Under the pieces are notes generated by a model. It made no database searches. It saw only the letters and a program-made list of their open reading frames with translations, and was not told where the DNA came from. A stretch of DNA of 64,000 nucleotides, from the NCBI GenBank assembly GCA_963777285.1, contig CAVZPR010000002.1, forward strand, positions 930,001-994,000, given 5' to 3'. This DNA is from JAFARE01 sp963777285. Lineage in GTDB: Bacteria; Chloroflexota; Dormibacteria; Aeolococcales; Aeolococcaceae. Made by a program: the position numbers and the translations under genes. Below, in pieces: positions 39,055 to 48,200 of the stretch. Within the stretch, counting starts at the first letter, position 1, and each line of letters starts with the position of its first letter.

Positions 39055-39627
39055 GTGGCCGCCCACCTCGTGCTGGTGCGCCACGGTGAGACCGAGTGGA
39101 GCCGCGAAGGGCGGCACACGGGGCGCACCGACGTCCCGCTGACCGAGCTGGGACGCGCCCAGGCCGTCCGTCTGCGAGAGGCGCTGCAGGGCTGGAGCTT
39201 CGCGGCGGTGCTGGTCAGCCCGCTGCAGCGAGCCCGGGAGACGTGCGACCTCGCCGGCCTGGGCGACCGGGCCCAGGTCGACCTGGATCTGGCGGAATGG
39301 GACTACGGCTCGTTCGACGGCCTCACGCTGCGCGAGATCCGCGAGAAGCACCCGGGCTGGACGCTCTGGAAGGACGGACCCGTCGGCGGCGAGACCCTGG
39401 CCGCCGTGGTGGGCCGGGCCGAGCGCGTCATCGAGCGCGTCACGTCCGTCGAGGGAGACGTCGTGCTGTTCGCCCACGGCCACCTGCTCCGCGTGCTGAC
39501 GGCGAGGTGGCTGGAGCTGACCGGGGCGCTGGGGCAGCGCTTCGTGCTCGGGCCCGCGGCGCCGTCGGTGCTCGGCAGCGAGCACGGCATCCGGGCGATG
39601 CTCAGCTGGAACGTGACGCCGGCCTGA
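39055..39627 (+). CDS. Histidine phosphatase family protein (phosphoglycerate mutase-like)
   Basis: 190 residues. The catalytic LVRHGETEWSREGRHTGRTD motif is at residues 7-26, and a second His is in VVLFAHGHLLRVLTARWLE near 142. The substrate (phosphosugar, phosphoglycerate or a cofactor phosphate) cannot be told. GTG at 39055 is the likely start. A TAGCCT box (39020-39025) precedes a 6-codon ATG ORF (39032-39052, MLGRAA then TGA) that ends 2 nt before this start, so reinitiation is possible. The 3' end overlaps folC convergently by 26 nt. Confidence 0.9.
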   Translation: MAAHLVLVRHGETEWSREGRHTGRTDVPLTELGRAQAVRLREALQGWSFAAVLVSPLQRARETCDLAGLGDRAQVDLDLAEWDYGSFDGLTLREIREKHPGWTLWKDGPVGGETLAAVVGRAERVIERVTSVEGDVVLFAHGHLLRVLTARWLELTGALGQRFVLGPAAPSVLGSEHGIRAMLSWNVTPA

Positions 39628-40891
39628 CGCCGGGCATCTCCGGCGCGCTGAAGGCGTGTTCGGTGTCGACGTCGAGGAGTTCGAGCACGTCGCCCACGAA
39701 GTGCACGGTGCCCAGCGCCAGGACGCGCCCTTCCTCGCTGCCGGCGTCCGCCTCGCGCAGCGACGGCAACGGCCCCTGGGACCGGAATGTCAGGTGAGGG
39801 GCATCCGTGCGCAGCCAGGTGACCGGGACGCCGCGCAGCGCGTCGGCGACCCCGGCGGCGTCCTTGCCGTCGGGCACGCAGGCCAGCACCGCATCCACCC
39901 CGCCCATCGTTGCGCGCGCCTCCTGCAGCGCCGCTGCGGCCGCGTACCCGTTGGTGGCCGCGTCGGCCATCCAGCGCGAACCACCGCGGTGGTGCAGCGA
40001 CAGCCGCCCAGGAAGTCGCACCGACGCAAGGGCGGCACCCAGGCCGGCGGCGTCGACCGGCGAGCCCAGTCGCCCCAGCAGCGCCAGCGCCGCGGCGCAG
40101 CCCAGGCGCGCGTTCTCGCCGACCGGTGTCGCCGGCCACGGTGTGCCCGGGGCGGGATCGCCGGACACGACCGTGGCGTGCGGTGCACGCAGGGCTCGCA
40201 GCGCGCGGGCCGCATCGGGATGCCGCTGCATGGCGCTGTGGACCGCCCGGCTCTCGCCGCTGACCAGACCGAGCTTCTCCTCGGCGATCTCCGCCACGGT
40301 GTCGCCGATGACGCCGAGGTGCTCGCCGAAGATCGGCGTGACGACAACCCCGGACGCTTCGAAGAGGGACACCTCGTCGCCACGGCCACCCATCCCCGCC
40401 TCCAGCACCCAGGCGTCGCAGCGCGCGTCGAGGAAGTGGCGTACCGCCATCAGCGTGAACAGACCGGTGGGCGAGAGGTAGCCGTCTTCGGGGAGCAGCG
40501 GCCGGGCGCGGTCCAGCGCCCGCGCCACCGCGGCGACCAGCTCGCGGTAGCCGGCGCGGTCGATGGCGGCCCCGCCGACACGGATGCGCTCGCGGTTGCT
40601 GCGCAGACCGGGGCTGGTGAGCGTGCCCACGCGCAAGCCGGCCGCAGCCAGCGTCGCCGACGCGAACGTGGCCGCGGTCCCCTTGCCCTTCGACCCGGCG
40701 ACGATGATCGTCGTCGCGGCCCGGCCTCGGAGTGCGGGCAGGTCGATGTCGAGGAACGGCGCCAGGGCCGCCGCGCGCGCTCGGCTGCGGCCCCGGCCCA
40801 GTGCGCGTCCGCGCTCGCGATCCACGAACAGGACGGCGTCGCCGTCACCCTCGAAGCGCTGCGCCGCGCCGGACGCCGGGTTCGTGGTCAT
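39602..40891 (-). CDS. folC: Folylpolyglutamate synthase / dihydrofolate synthase family (Mur ligase fold)
   Basis: 429 residues. The P-loop IVAGSKGKGTAATFASATLA near residue 62 is the FolC signature, followed by TSPGLRSNRERIRV (omega loop) and VLEAGMGGRGDEVS. It adds glutamate to folates, and may also make dihydrofolate. The start ATG at 40891 is 11 nt downstream (minus strand) of TATATT at 40908-40903, which overlaps the -10 of the divergent ppk2 gene. Confidence 0.9.
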   Translation of the reverse strand: MTTNPASGAAQRFEGDGDAVLFVDRERGRALGRGRSRARAAALAPFLDIDLPALRGRAATTIIVAGSKGKGTAATFASATLAAAGLRVGTLTSPGLRSNRERIRVGGAAIDRAGYRELVAAVARALDRARPLLPEDGYLSPTGLFTLMAVRHFLDARCDAWVLEAGMGGRGDEVSLFEASGVVVTPIFGEHLGVIGDTVAEIAEEKLGLVSGESRAVHSAMQRHPDAARALRALRAPHATVVSGDPAPGTPWPATPVGENARLGCAAALALLGRLGSPVDAAGLGAALASVRLPGRLSLHHRGGSRWMADAATNGYAAAAALQEARATMGGVDAVLACVPDGKDAAGVADALRGVPVTWLRTDAPHLTFRSQGPLPSLREADAGSEEGRVLALGTVHFVGDVLELLDVDTEHAFSAPEMPGVRPASRSS

Positions 40892-40902
40892 GGCGTCGCG
40901 CC

Positions 40903-40910
40903 AATATAGT
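40903..40910. promoter_or_regulatory. Overlapping divergent -10 boxes between folC and ppk2
   Basis: Plus strand TATAGT (40905-40910) ends 8 nt before ATG 40919. Minus strand TATATT (40908-40903) ends 11 nt before ATG 40891. The two share an AT-rich core of four base pairs. Only 27 bp separate the two start codons, leaving no room for conventional leaders. Confidence 0.6.
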
Positions 40911-40918
40911 GTCGACCC

Positions 40919-41821
40919 ATGCCCGATCAGCACGTCCGCGCCATGCGCCGGCTGGTGCCCGGTCTGCGCGTCAAGCCGGGGAGCAAGGTCCGGCTTCCCC
41001 GCGACTTCGACCCGGCGCACACCGCACGCTACGCGGGACGCGCGGAAGCCGAGGCCGAGCTGAAGTCGGGTGTCGAGCTGCTGACCGACATGCAGGCCAA
41101 GCTGGCGGCGCAGCAGACCTTCGCACTCCTGGTGGTGCTGCAGGGCATGGACGCGTCGGGCAAGGATGGGCTGGTCAAGCACGTGCTCTCCGGCCTCAAC
41201 CCGCAGGGCGTGACGGTGCACAGCTTCAAGGTGCCCTCCACAGAAGAGCTGTCGCATGACTATCTCTGGCGCTACGCGCGTGCACTCCCAGCGCGCGGGA
41301 TGATCGGCATCTTCAACCGCTCGCACTACGAGGAGGTGCTGGTGGTGCGCGTGCACCGCGAGCTCCTGGAACGGCAGCGCCTGCCGCAGCGCAGCCGTGC
41401 CGGCGTATGGCAGCGCCGTTACGCCGAGATCAATGCGTGGGAGCACTACCTGGTGGACAACGGCGTCCACGTGCTCAAGATCTTCCTCAACGTGTCCCGC
41501 GCGGAACAGCGGCGTCGCTTTCTGGACCGCCTCGACAACCCCGACAAGACGTGGAAGTTTTCCGTCGACGATGTGCGCGAACGCCGGTATTGGGACCAGT
41601 ACCAGCGCGCGTACGAGCAGGTGCTGAGCAACACCAGCACGCCGTGGGCCCCGTGGCACGTCGTGCCCGCAGACCACAAGTGGTTCACGCGGCTGGCCGC
41701 GGCCGGGCTGGTCATCGACGCGCTGGAGGCGCTGCGCCCCCAGTACCCGCGCGTCACGTCCGTTCCGCGCGAGGAGCTGGACCAGGCGCGCGCCGAGCTC
41801 GAGGCCGAGCGAGAGGGCTGA
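40919..41821 (+). CDS. ppk2: Polyphosphate kinase 2 family protein
   Basis: 300 residues. PPK2 enzymes phosphorylate nucleotides using polyphosphate. Walker A is VVLQGMDASGKDG (about 73-85), and Walker B/lid is FNRSHYEEVLVVRVHRE (about 130-146), then KFSVDDVRERRYWDQY. The length and segments fit single-domain PPK2; whether it acts on AMP, ADP or both is not clear from sequence. It is divergently transcribed from folC. Confidence 0.92.
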   Translation: MPDQHVRAMRRLVPGLRVKPGSKVRLPRDFDPAHTARYAGRAEAEAELKSGVELLTDMQAKLAAQQTFALLVVLQGMDASGKDGLVKHVLSGLNPQGVTVHSFKVPSTEELSHDYLWRYARALPARGMIGIFNRSHYEEVLVVRVHRELLERQRLPQRSRAGVWQRRYAEINAWEHYLVDNGVHVLKIFLNVSRAEQRRRFLDRLDNPDKTWKFSVDDVRERRYWDQYQRAYEQVLSNTSTPWAPWHVVPADHKWFTRLAAAGLVIDALEALRPQYPRVTSVPREELDQARAELEAEREG

Positions 41822-41866
41822 TCCTCCGCGGCATGTGGGGCAGCGCGCGGCCGTCCCAGGCTTGGG

Positions 41867-41872
41867 TATAGT
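41867..41872 (+). promoter_or_regulatory. Candidate -10 box (TATAGT) of the first GH5-like gene
   Basis: TATAGT at 41867-41872 leaves a leader of about 90 nt before ATG 41968. The leader contains a strong GC hairpin (GCGGCGCC/GGCGCCGC, about 41881-41903). The second GH5 gene has a -10 candidate at nearly the same distance. Confidence 0.45.
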
Positions 41873-41967
41873 CGCGCCCGCGGCGGCGCCGGGCCGGCGC
41901 CGCGTGACGGAAAGCCGCTGGTCTCGACGTTCACTTCCTCAGGGATCCACGGGATGGCGGAGAGCCC

Positions 41968-43350
41968 ATGACACGCTGGGAACCCCGGACCTGGCTGCGC
42001 CCACGCCGCGTTCTGGCGGCCTGCGGCGTCGCCGCGACGGCGCTGCTGCTGGGGATGCTCGCGCCATCCGCCCCTGCCCCGCTGGGAGGGGTGCGGCAGG
42101 CGTCGGCCAGCCCCTTCGTCACCGTGTCGGGGGGACGCTTCTTCCTCGCCGGCAGGCCCTGGGCGTTCACCGGCTACGACGACTACCGGCTCGTCTCGGC
42201 GAGCCCCGGCTACCAGTGCGGCGGCGTGCTCAGCACCGCGCAGCTCGATCAGATCTTCGGCGACATGGCGCGCAACTCGGGCAGCGTCGTGGTGCGCACC
42301 TGGTTCTTCCAGAGCTTCGGCGGCCCCGCGAAGTGGTCGCAGTACGACCGCGTCCTCGCGGCCGCGGCGGCGCACGGGATCAAGATCATCCCGACCCTCG
42401 TCAACCAATGGCGCCAGTGCGAACCCGACCCCGGTCACCTCGCCTACCGCAACCTGAGCTGGTATCAGAGCGGCTACCGGCAAGCGGACCCCGGCTACCC
42501 GACGTCGTTCCGCACCTTCGCCGTCGACATGGCGAGGCACTACGCGAACGATCCCACGATCGCGTTCTGGCAGCTGGTGAATGAAGCCGAGGCTGGGGCG
42601 AGCAAGTACGGCAGTTGCAACAACTCGGCTGCGGCTGCCGCGCTGCGTTCGTTCGCCGACGACGTCACGGGCGCAATCAAGGCGGTCGACCGCAACCATT
42701 TGGTCAACCTGGGAACCATCGGCGCCGGCGAGTGCGGGACCAAGGACGGCTCGTACGAGTACGTCAACGGCGGCAGGACCGACATCTGCGAGCTGCACGA
42801 CTACACCCACCAGATCGTCATGGGCGACGCATGGAACGGGACGGCACCCGACGCAGCCGGCTGCACCCGCATGGGCAAGCCGCTCTTCGCCGGCGAGGTC
42901 GGCATCAACGCCGCCGTCCTTCCCAACTGGAGCGTGGCCAGCCGGGTCACGCCGGCGACGCTGCTCACCCGTTCGGTGTTCTTCGCCGAGAAGATGCGCG
43001 CCTTCTTCAATCTGGGCGGCCAGGGCTTCGTCATCTGGGACAAGTCGCTGCAGCCCAGCCAGGACTGGTGGGTGGGTCCTGGCGACCCCACCGAGCGGGT
43101 GATGCTCGGCCGCCAGGAAAGCCTCGACGCCGCAGGCGGCGCCGGATCCGGCGGCGGCACTGGCGGGGGGACGGGCGGGGCGCCCACCGGGCACGGCACG
43201 CCGGGCGGCGGCGCCGGCGGCAGCGGTGGAAGCATCCCATCCAACCCATCGCTGTCCTTCAGCGCGATCGCCGCTCGTCTCGGGCCGGCGCTGCAGCTGG
43301 ACGTGTTCGGGCTCGGCACCAGGGGATGGCTGGTGCCGCGACTGCGCTAG
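41968..43350 (+). CDS. Secreted glycoside hydrolase, GH5-like (paralogue 1)
   Basis: 460 residues. Signal peptide or anchor at about 12-36 (RRVLAACGVAATALLLG). The mature domain resembles GH5 beta-mannanase/cellulase barrels: WAFTGYDDY near 70, VVRTWFFQSFGG, the acid/base Glu in WQLVNEAEA (about 206) and the nucleophile Glu in LFAGEVGI (about 310). Extra Cys residues suggest extracellular disulfides. A Gly/Ser/Thr-rich linker (about 390-430) precedes a short tail ending RGWLVPRLR. Polysaccharide target unknown. Confidence 0.82.
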   Translation: MTRWEPRTWLRPRRVLAACGVAATALLLGMLAPSAPAPLGGVRQASASPFVTVSGGRFFLAGRPWAFTGYDDYRLVSASPGYQCGGVLSTAQLDQIFGDMARNSGSVVVRTWFFQSFGGPAKWSQYDRVLAAAAAHGIKIIPTLVNQWRQCEPDPGHLAYRNLSWYQSGYRQADPGYPTSFRTFAVDMARHYANDPTIAFWQLVNEAEAGASKYGSCNNSAAAAALRSFADDVTGAIKAVDRNHLVNLGTIGAGECGTKDGSYEYVNGGRTDICELHDYTHQIVMGDAWNGTAPDAAGCTRMGKPLFAGEVGINAAVLPNWSVASRVTPATLLTRSVFFAEKMRAFFNLGGQGFVIWDKSLQPSQDWWVGPGDPTERVMLGRQESLDAAGGAGSGGGTGGGTGGAPTGHGTPGGGAGGSGGSIPSNPSLSFSAIAARLGPALQLDVFGLGTRGWLVPRLR

Positions 43351-43460
43351 GCGCAGCCCGCGCCGTGGGCTCCGGCCGCGCTCCGCCGCAGCTCTCGGAC
43401 GACCATGTTGCGCGCCGGTAACGCATCGGCTGCATTTGTGGCGCGGCCGTCATAACGGCC

Positions 43461-43466
43461 TAGGCT
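43461..43466 (+). promoter_or_regulatory. Candidate -10 box (TAGGCT) of the second GH5-like gene
   Basis: TAGGCT ends 94 nt before ATG 43561, against 95 nt for the paralogue upstream. Leader sequences are not otherwise alike by eye. The rest of 43351-43560 holds no gene. Confidence 0.4.
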
Positions 43467-43560
43467 GGCGCAATCCCCGCGACCATCACGCGACATCCAG
43501 CGATGGAGACCGGACCCGGCGGGATTGGTCGAAGCGTTGTCGTCTCACCGAGGATTTGGC

Positions 43561-44934
43561 ATGCCCGAAACATCTGAAGGAAGGCGATTCATCCGCCGCG
43601 TCGGAGCCCGGCGCTTCGTCCTCGCGCTGAGCGCGATCGCCGCGTCGCTGGGCGCGTCGCTGTTCGCGTCGGGCGGAGGTACCGTTGCGCTGGGCAGCGT
43701 GCGCCTCACGTCGAGCGGCTTCGTCACCGAGTCAGGCACGCAGCTCTACCTCAACGGACACGTGTGGCGCTTCACCGGCTACGACGACTACACGCTGGCG
43801 TCCACCAGCCCTGGATTCCAGTGCGGCGGGGCACGCAGCGATTCGTCCGTGGACACGGAGATGGCGGACATGGCCCAGACGTCCGGCAGCGCGGCCGTGC
43901 GCACCTGGTTCTTCCAGGCGTACGGCGGCCCCAACAACTGGTCCCAGTACGACCGCGTCCTCGCCGCGGCGGCCGCGCACGGCGTGAAGGTGATCGCGAC
44001 CCTGACCAACGAGTGGCTCGACTGCGAGAACTTCCCCGCGTCGGCGCCGCACTATCGCAACCTCTCCTGGTGGCAGAGCGGATACAAGCAGCCCGACCTG
44101 CCGGGCGAGGTGTCGTTCAAGAGCTTCGCCGTCGCCATGGCCGCGCACTACGCGAACAACCCCACGATCGCCTTCTGGCAGCTGGTGAACGAGGGTGAGG
44201 CGGCATCTTCGCGGGGCGGCAGCTGCGACAACGCGGCCGCCTCGCAGGCGATCCGCGGCCTGGCCGACGACGTGGGCAACGCGATCAAGGCTGTGGACCA
44301 CAACCATCTGATCAGCCTGGGCACGATGGGCGACGGCCAGTGCGGCACACAGGGAAGCGCGTACGGCTACGTCAACGGCAGCAGCGGTATCGACCTGTGC
44401 GAGACACACGACTACACGCAGGGCGCCGTGATGGGCGACCAGTGGAACGGTGAGGTGCCGGACTTCAACGCGTGCAACGCCATGCACAAGCCGCTCTTCG
44501 AAGGCGAGTCGGGCATCGACGCCTCTGTGCAGCCCGACTGGTCCACCGGCGGCCCGGTGACGCAGCAGACGCTGCAGACGCGCGCCGGCTTCTTCCAGGC
44601 GAAGATGACGGCGCTGTTCAACCTCGGCGGCGTCGGCTTCCTCATCTGGAGCTACGGACTGAGCCCCAGCGCGGGCTGGGTCGTGGGTCCCGGCGACCCG
44701 ACTCAGTCGACCATGATGCAGCAGCAGACTCGGCTCAACTCCGCCGATCTCATCGGCAATCTGATCGTCACGGACGGCGACCCGGCGCCCAACGGCCACT
44801 CGCCGGGGGCGCGCATCGCGGGACTGCGGCTCGCCGCCGGTTCAACCGCGTCGCGTCAGCGCGCCGGCAACGCGTCCCAGGGCGTGCGCACCGAAGCCAT
44901 GCTGCTCCATCCCTGGCTCCACGCGAAGCGCTGA
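43561..44934 (+). CDS. Secreted glycoside hydrolase, GH5-like (paralogue 2)
   Basis: 457 residues, clearly a duplicate of the preceding gene (shared FTGYDDY, VRTWFFQ.(F/Y)GG, YRNLSW, DPTIAFWQLVNE-type blocks). Signal peptide at about 18-42. Catalytic Glu in WQLVNEGEA (about 210) and in LFEGESGID (about 316). The C-terminus differs from paralogue 1: no Gly-rich linker, instead a 70-residue tail ending LLHPWLHAKR. ATG at 43561 has a GAGGA site 8 nt upstream; a GTG at 43525 is less likely. Confidence 0.82.
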   Translation: MPETSEGRRFIRRVGARRFVLALSAIAASLGASLFASGGGTVALGSVRLTSSGFVTESGTQLYLNGHVWRFTGYDDYTLASTSPGFQCGGARSDSSVDTEMADMAQTSGSAAVRTWFFQAYGGPNNWSQYDRVLAAAAAHGVKVIATLTNEWLDCENFPASAPHYRNLSWWQSGYKQPDLPGEVSFKSFAVAMAAHYANNPTIAFWQLVNEGEAASSRGGSCDNAAASQAIRGLADDVGNAIKAVDHNHLISLGTMGDGQCGTQGSAYGYVNGSSGIDLCETHDYTQGAVMGDQWNGEVPDFNACNAMHKPLFEGESGIDASVQPDWSTGGPVTQQTLQTRAGFFQAKMTALFNLGGVGFLIWSYGLSPSAGWVVGPGDPTQSTMMQQQTRLNSADLIGNLIVTDGDPAPNGHSPGARIAGLRLAAGSTASRQRAGNASQGVRTEAMLLHPWLHAKR

Positions 44935-44937
44935 GCT

Positions 44938-45151
44938 GACTCGGGCTCAGCCCGCTCACTGCGCCGCAGCGGCGGCGAGCCGCGTTCGGGGCCAAGCAGA
45001 CTCGGGTTCAGCGCAGCTCACTGCGCCGCAGCGGCGGCGAGTTCGCGTTCGGGGCCCGCTGGGCCCCGCCGCTCTCTCTCGGCGAGCGGCGCGCTCCGAG
45101 GACGCTCAGGCTCGCCTCCGAGAAGCTCGCCGCCACCGCGGCGCAGTGAGC
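44938..45151. repeat. Palindromic repeat, family A copy 2 with tandem left arm
   Basis: Between the convergent GH5-like and nrdJ genes. The arms 45016-45041 and 45126-45151 are complementary at 24 of 26 positions; the core 45042-45125 is nearly the same as in copy 1. The left part is duplicated in tandem: 44954-44979 is identical to 45016-45041 over all 26 bases (period 62 bp), and flanking bases are similar. No supported gene in 44935-45214. Confidence 0.9.
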
Positions 45152-45214
45152 GTGAGCGGGCGTGTCAGACCTCAGGCGGCGCTGACAACGTCTGCGCGGG
45201 TCTGAGCGCCTGCG

Positions 45215-48200
45215 TCAGCTGCAGCCGCTGGTGGCGCCACAGTTGTGGCACTTGTAGCAAGCGCCGTTGCGCACCATGAGGCTGCCGCACTCGCTGCACG
45301 TCGGCGCGTCCTCCTGGTTGACGAAGGCCCCGGGGATGCCCAGCGCCACGGGCTCGCCGCCCACGCTCGGCGTCGCCGCGCTCGAGACCTGCGGCGCGGT
45401 CTGACCGGCGCTCACCGGCTCACCGTCGCTGTCGCGGCGGATGATCCCCAGCCGGTCGCGCTCCTCCACCGACAGGAATCGCGACGCAAGCCAGCGGAAG
45501 ATGTAGTCCATCACCGACTTGGCGATGGGGATCTCCGGGTTCTTGGTGAAGCCCTGGGGATCGAACCGGGTGTGCGAGAACTTGTCGACCAGTGCCTGCA
45601 GCGGAACGCCGTACTGCAGCGCCAGCGACACGGCGGTGGCAAATGAGTCCATCAGGCCGCTGACCGTGGAGCCCTCCTTGGCCATGCGCAGGAAGATCTC
45701 GCCGGGCGTGCCGTCCTCGTAGAGGCCGACCGTGATGTAGCCCTCGTGACCGCCCACCTCGAAGCGGTGCGTCAGCGCCGTGCGCTCCGACGGCAGCCGC
45801 TTGCGCAGCGGCCGCTCCACGATCTGGACCCGCTGTCCGGTCGTCTTGTCGATGCTGGTCGCCAGCGGCTGGCTGCGCTTGCTGCCGTCGCGATAGATGG
45901 CCACTGCCTTGAGGCCGAGCTTCCAGCCGTCGATGTACGCCTGCTCGACGTCCTCGACCGTCGACTCGCCGGGCATGTTCACGGTCTTTGAGATGGCGCC
46001 GCTGATGAACGGCTGCACGGCGGACATCATGCGCAGGTGGCCCTGCCACGTGATGGAGCGCGACCCATTGCGCGGCGTGAAGGCGCAGTCGAACACGGAG
46101 ACGTCCTCGTCGCGCAGCTGCGGTGCGCCCTCGATGGTGTCGTGCTGGTCGATGTACGCCACGATCTCCGCGATTGCGGTGTCGCCGTATCCGAGCCGGC
46201 GCAGCGCGGCGGGGACCGTCTGGTTGACGATCTTCAGCATCCCGCCGCCGACCAGCTTCTTGTACTTCACCAGCGCGATGTCCGGCTCGACCCCGGTGGT
46301 GTCGCAGTCGAGCATGAAGCTGATCGTGCCCGTGGGCGCAAGCACCGTCGCCTGCGCGTTTCGGTATCCGTGGCGCGCGCCCAGCTCGTGCGCTTCGTCC
46401 CAGGCGTGCCGGGCCGCCGCCACGAGCTCCGGCTCGACGTTGTCACCGGCAACGTTGTAGGCCGCCTCACGGTGCTTGCCGATGACGCGCAGCATCGACT
46501 GGCGGTTGACCGCGTACCCCTTGAAGGGCCCGATCTCCCTGGCCACGCGCGCCGACTGCGCGTACGCCTCGCCGGTGAGGATGGCGGTGAGGCACGCGGC
46601 CAGCTCGCGACCCTGCGGCGAGTCGTACGGGGCTCCGCGGGCCATGAGCAGTGCGCCGAGGTTGGCGTAGCCGAGGCCGAGCGGACGGTAGTCCTCGCTG
46701 TTGCGAGCGATCTTCTCCGTGGGGTACGACGCGTTGCTGACCAGGATCTCCTGCGCCGTGATGCTGATGTGGATGGCGTGGCGGTAGGCGTCGACGTCGA
46801 TGGAGCCGTCGTCGTTGAGGAACCGCGTGAGATTGATCGACGCCAGGTTGCAGCTCGTGTCGTCGAGGTACATGTACTCGGAGCAGTTGGCCACGAGCAA
46901 CCCCTCGACGATGTACGAGTGGTGCAGCGGCTCGGTGAGGTTGTAGACCATCTCCTCGCCGGCATCGGTGCGCTCCACGAGGTGCGTGCCCCGCTTGGTG
47001 GTGAAGCCCTCACTGGTCTCCAGCAGCGCCTGCAGCGCCGCGCGCTTGCGCGCCGTGGAGAAGGAGATTCGCGCGGCGAAGAGGGACATGTCCGAGCCCG
47101 TGACGCGGAGCTCGAAGCCGGGCCTGGACAGGGTGGCGGCGCGGCCGCCCTCGCGGCGCACGTACTGCACGCCTGCGCGTGCGGCGGCGCCGCTGACGTC
47201 GTAGATGCGGCTGCGGATGCCGAAGCCGCTGAGCAGCAGTTGCACGTCGCGCAGGAAGTCGCGCCGCCTGGCGCCGAGGCCAACGTAGCGGTTCGGCTTG
47301 CCGCGGTCGATGAGGGAGATGCTGCCCTCGGCGCCGAAGAGGCCGCGGAGGAACGCGGCCTGCACCTCGGCAGGGGCCTGGAACATCGCGTCCGGCACCC
47401 GCTTGGCGTGGCGCCGCGTGCTGCGCACGCCGATGCTGGTGAGCAGGGTGCGCACCGAGGCCGTCCCGACCCGGAGCTCCACCGATCCGTCCTGCAGCAC
47501 GGTGCGGGTCACTCCGTCGACCAGCGAGCGCAGGAACTTCTCGTGCCGCGGGGTCACGTCGCCGCCGCTGTAGAACCACACGGTCGCCTCGTCGGTGACG
47601 CGCCCGTCCCCCACCAGGTGTCCGGTGAGCTCGCCCAGCGACTCGCTCCACCGCTCCGGCAGCGCCTGGCGCAGGCCGGTGCCGCCCCGGGCCCAGGACG
47701 TGGCCAGCGCTTCGATCTTGATGGGCAGCTGCCAGGACGCGTCGCACGCGGGGGTGATCGTGTCGTTGACCACCACCGTGTCCTCGACGATGAGGTCCGC
47801 CGCCGCGACGTACCCACGGTTGGCCGTCCAGACGCGGTGGTTGGGGGTGCAGCGCAGGGTGCGGCCGTCGGCGAAGGTGAGCCGCACCACGGGCTTGACT
47901 CCGTTGCGCATGACGGCCAGCGGCTTCGTGGCGGCGACGCCGTACCCGGGGATCTCGGCGGTGGCGCGATGCGTGTAGACGCGCATCTCCTCGCCCGCCG
48001 CGGCGCGCTCGTACAGCTCGGCGAAGGGCATCAGGCCCCGCGTCGTGTGCACGCGGACGTCGCCGGGGAAGCACGGATTGCTGGCGTTGATGCGGCCGCT
48101 GGCGGACGACGTGTGCCAGTCGTTGATCGTGGTGTCGTACTGCACGCCGGGATCGCCGCACTGCCACGCCGACTCCGCCATGAGGCGCAGCAGCGCCCGC

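Noticed and set aside
41873..41967. c-di-AMP or c-di-GMP riboswitch in the first GH5-like leader
   Set aside because: Only one strong GC hairpin is visible; conserved riboswitch cores are not recognisable and the paralogue's leader is unlike it.
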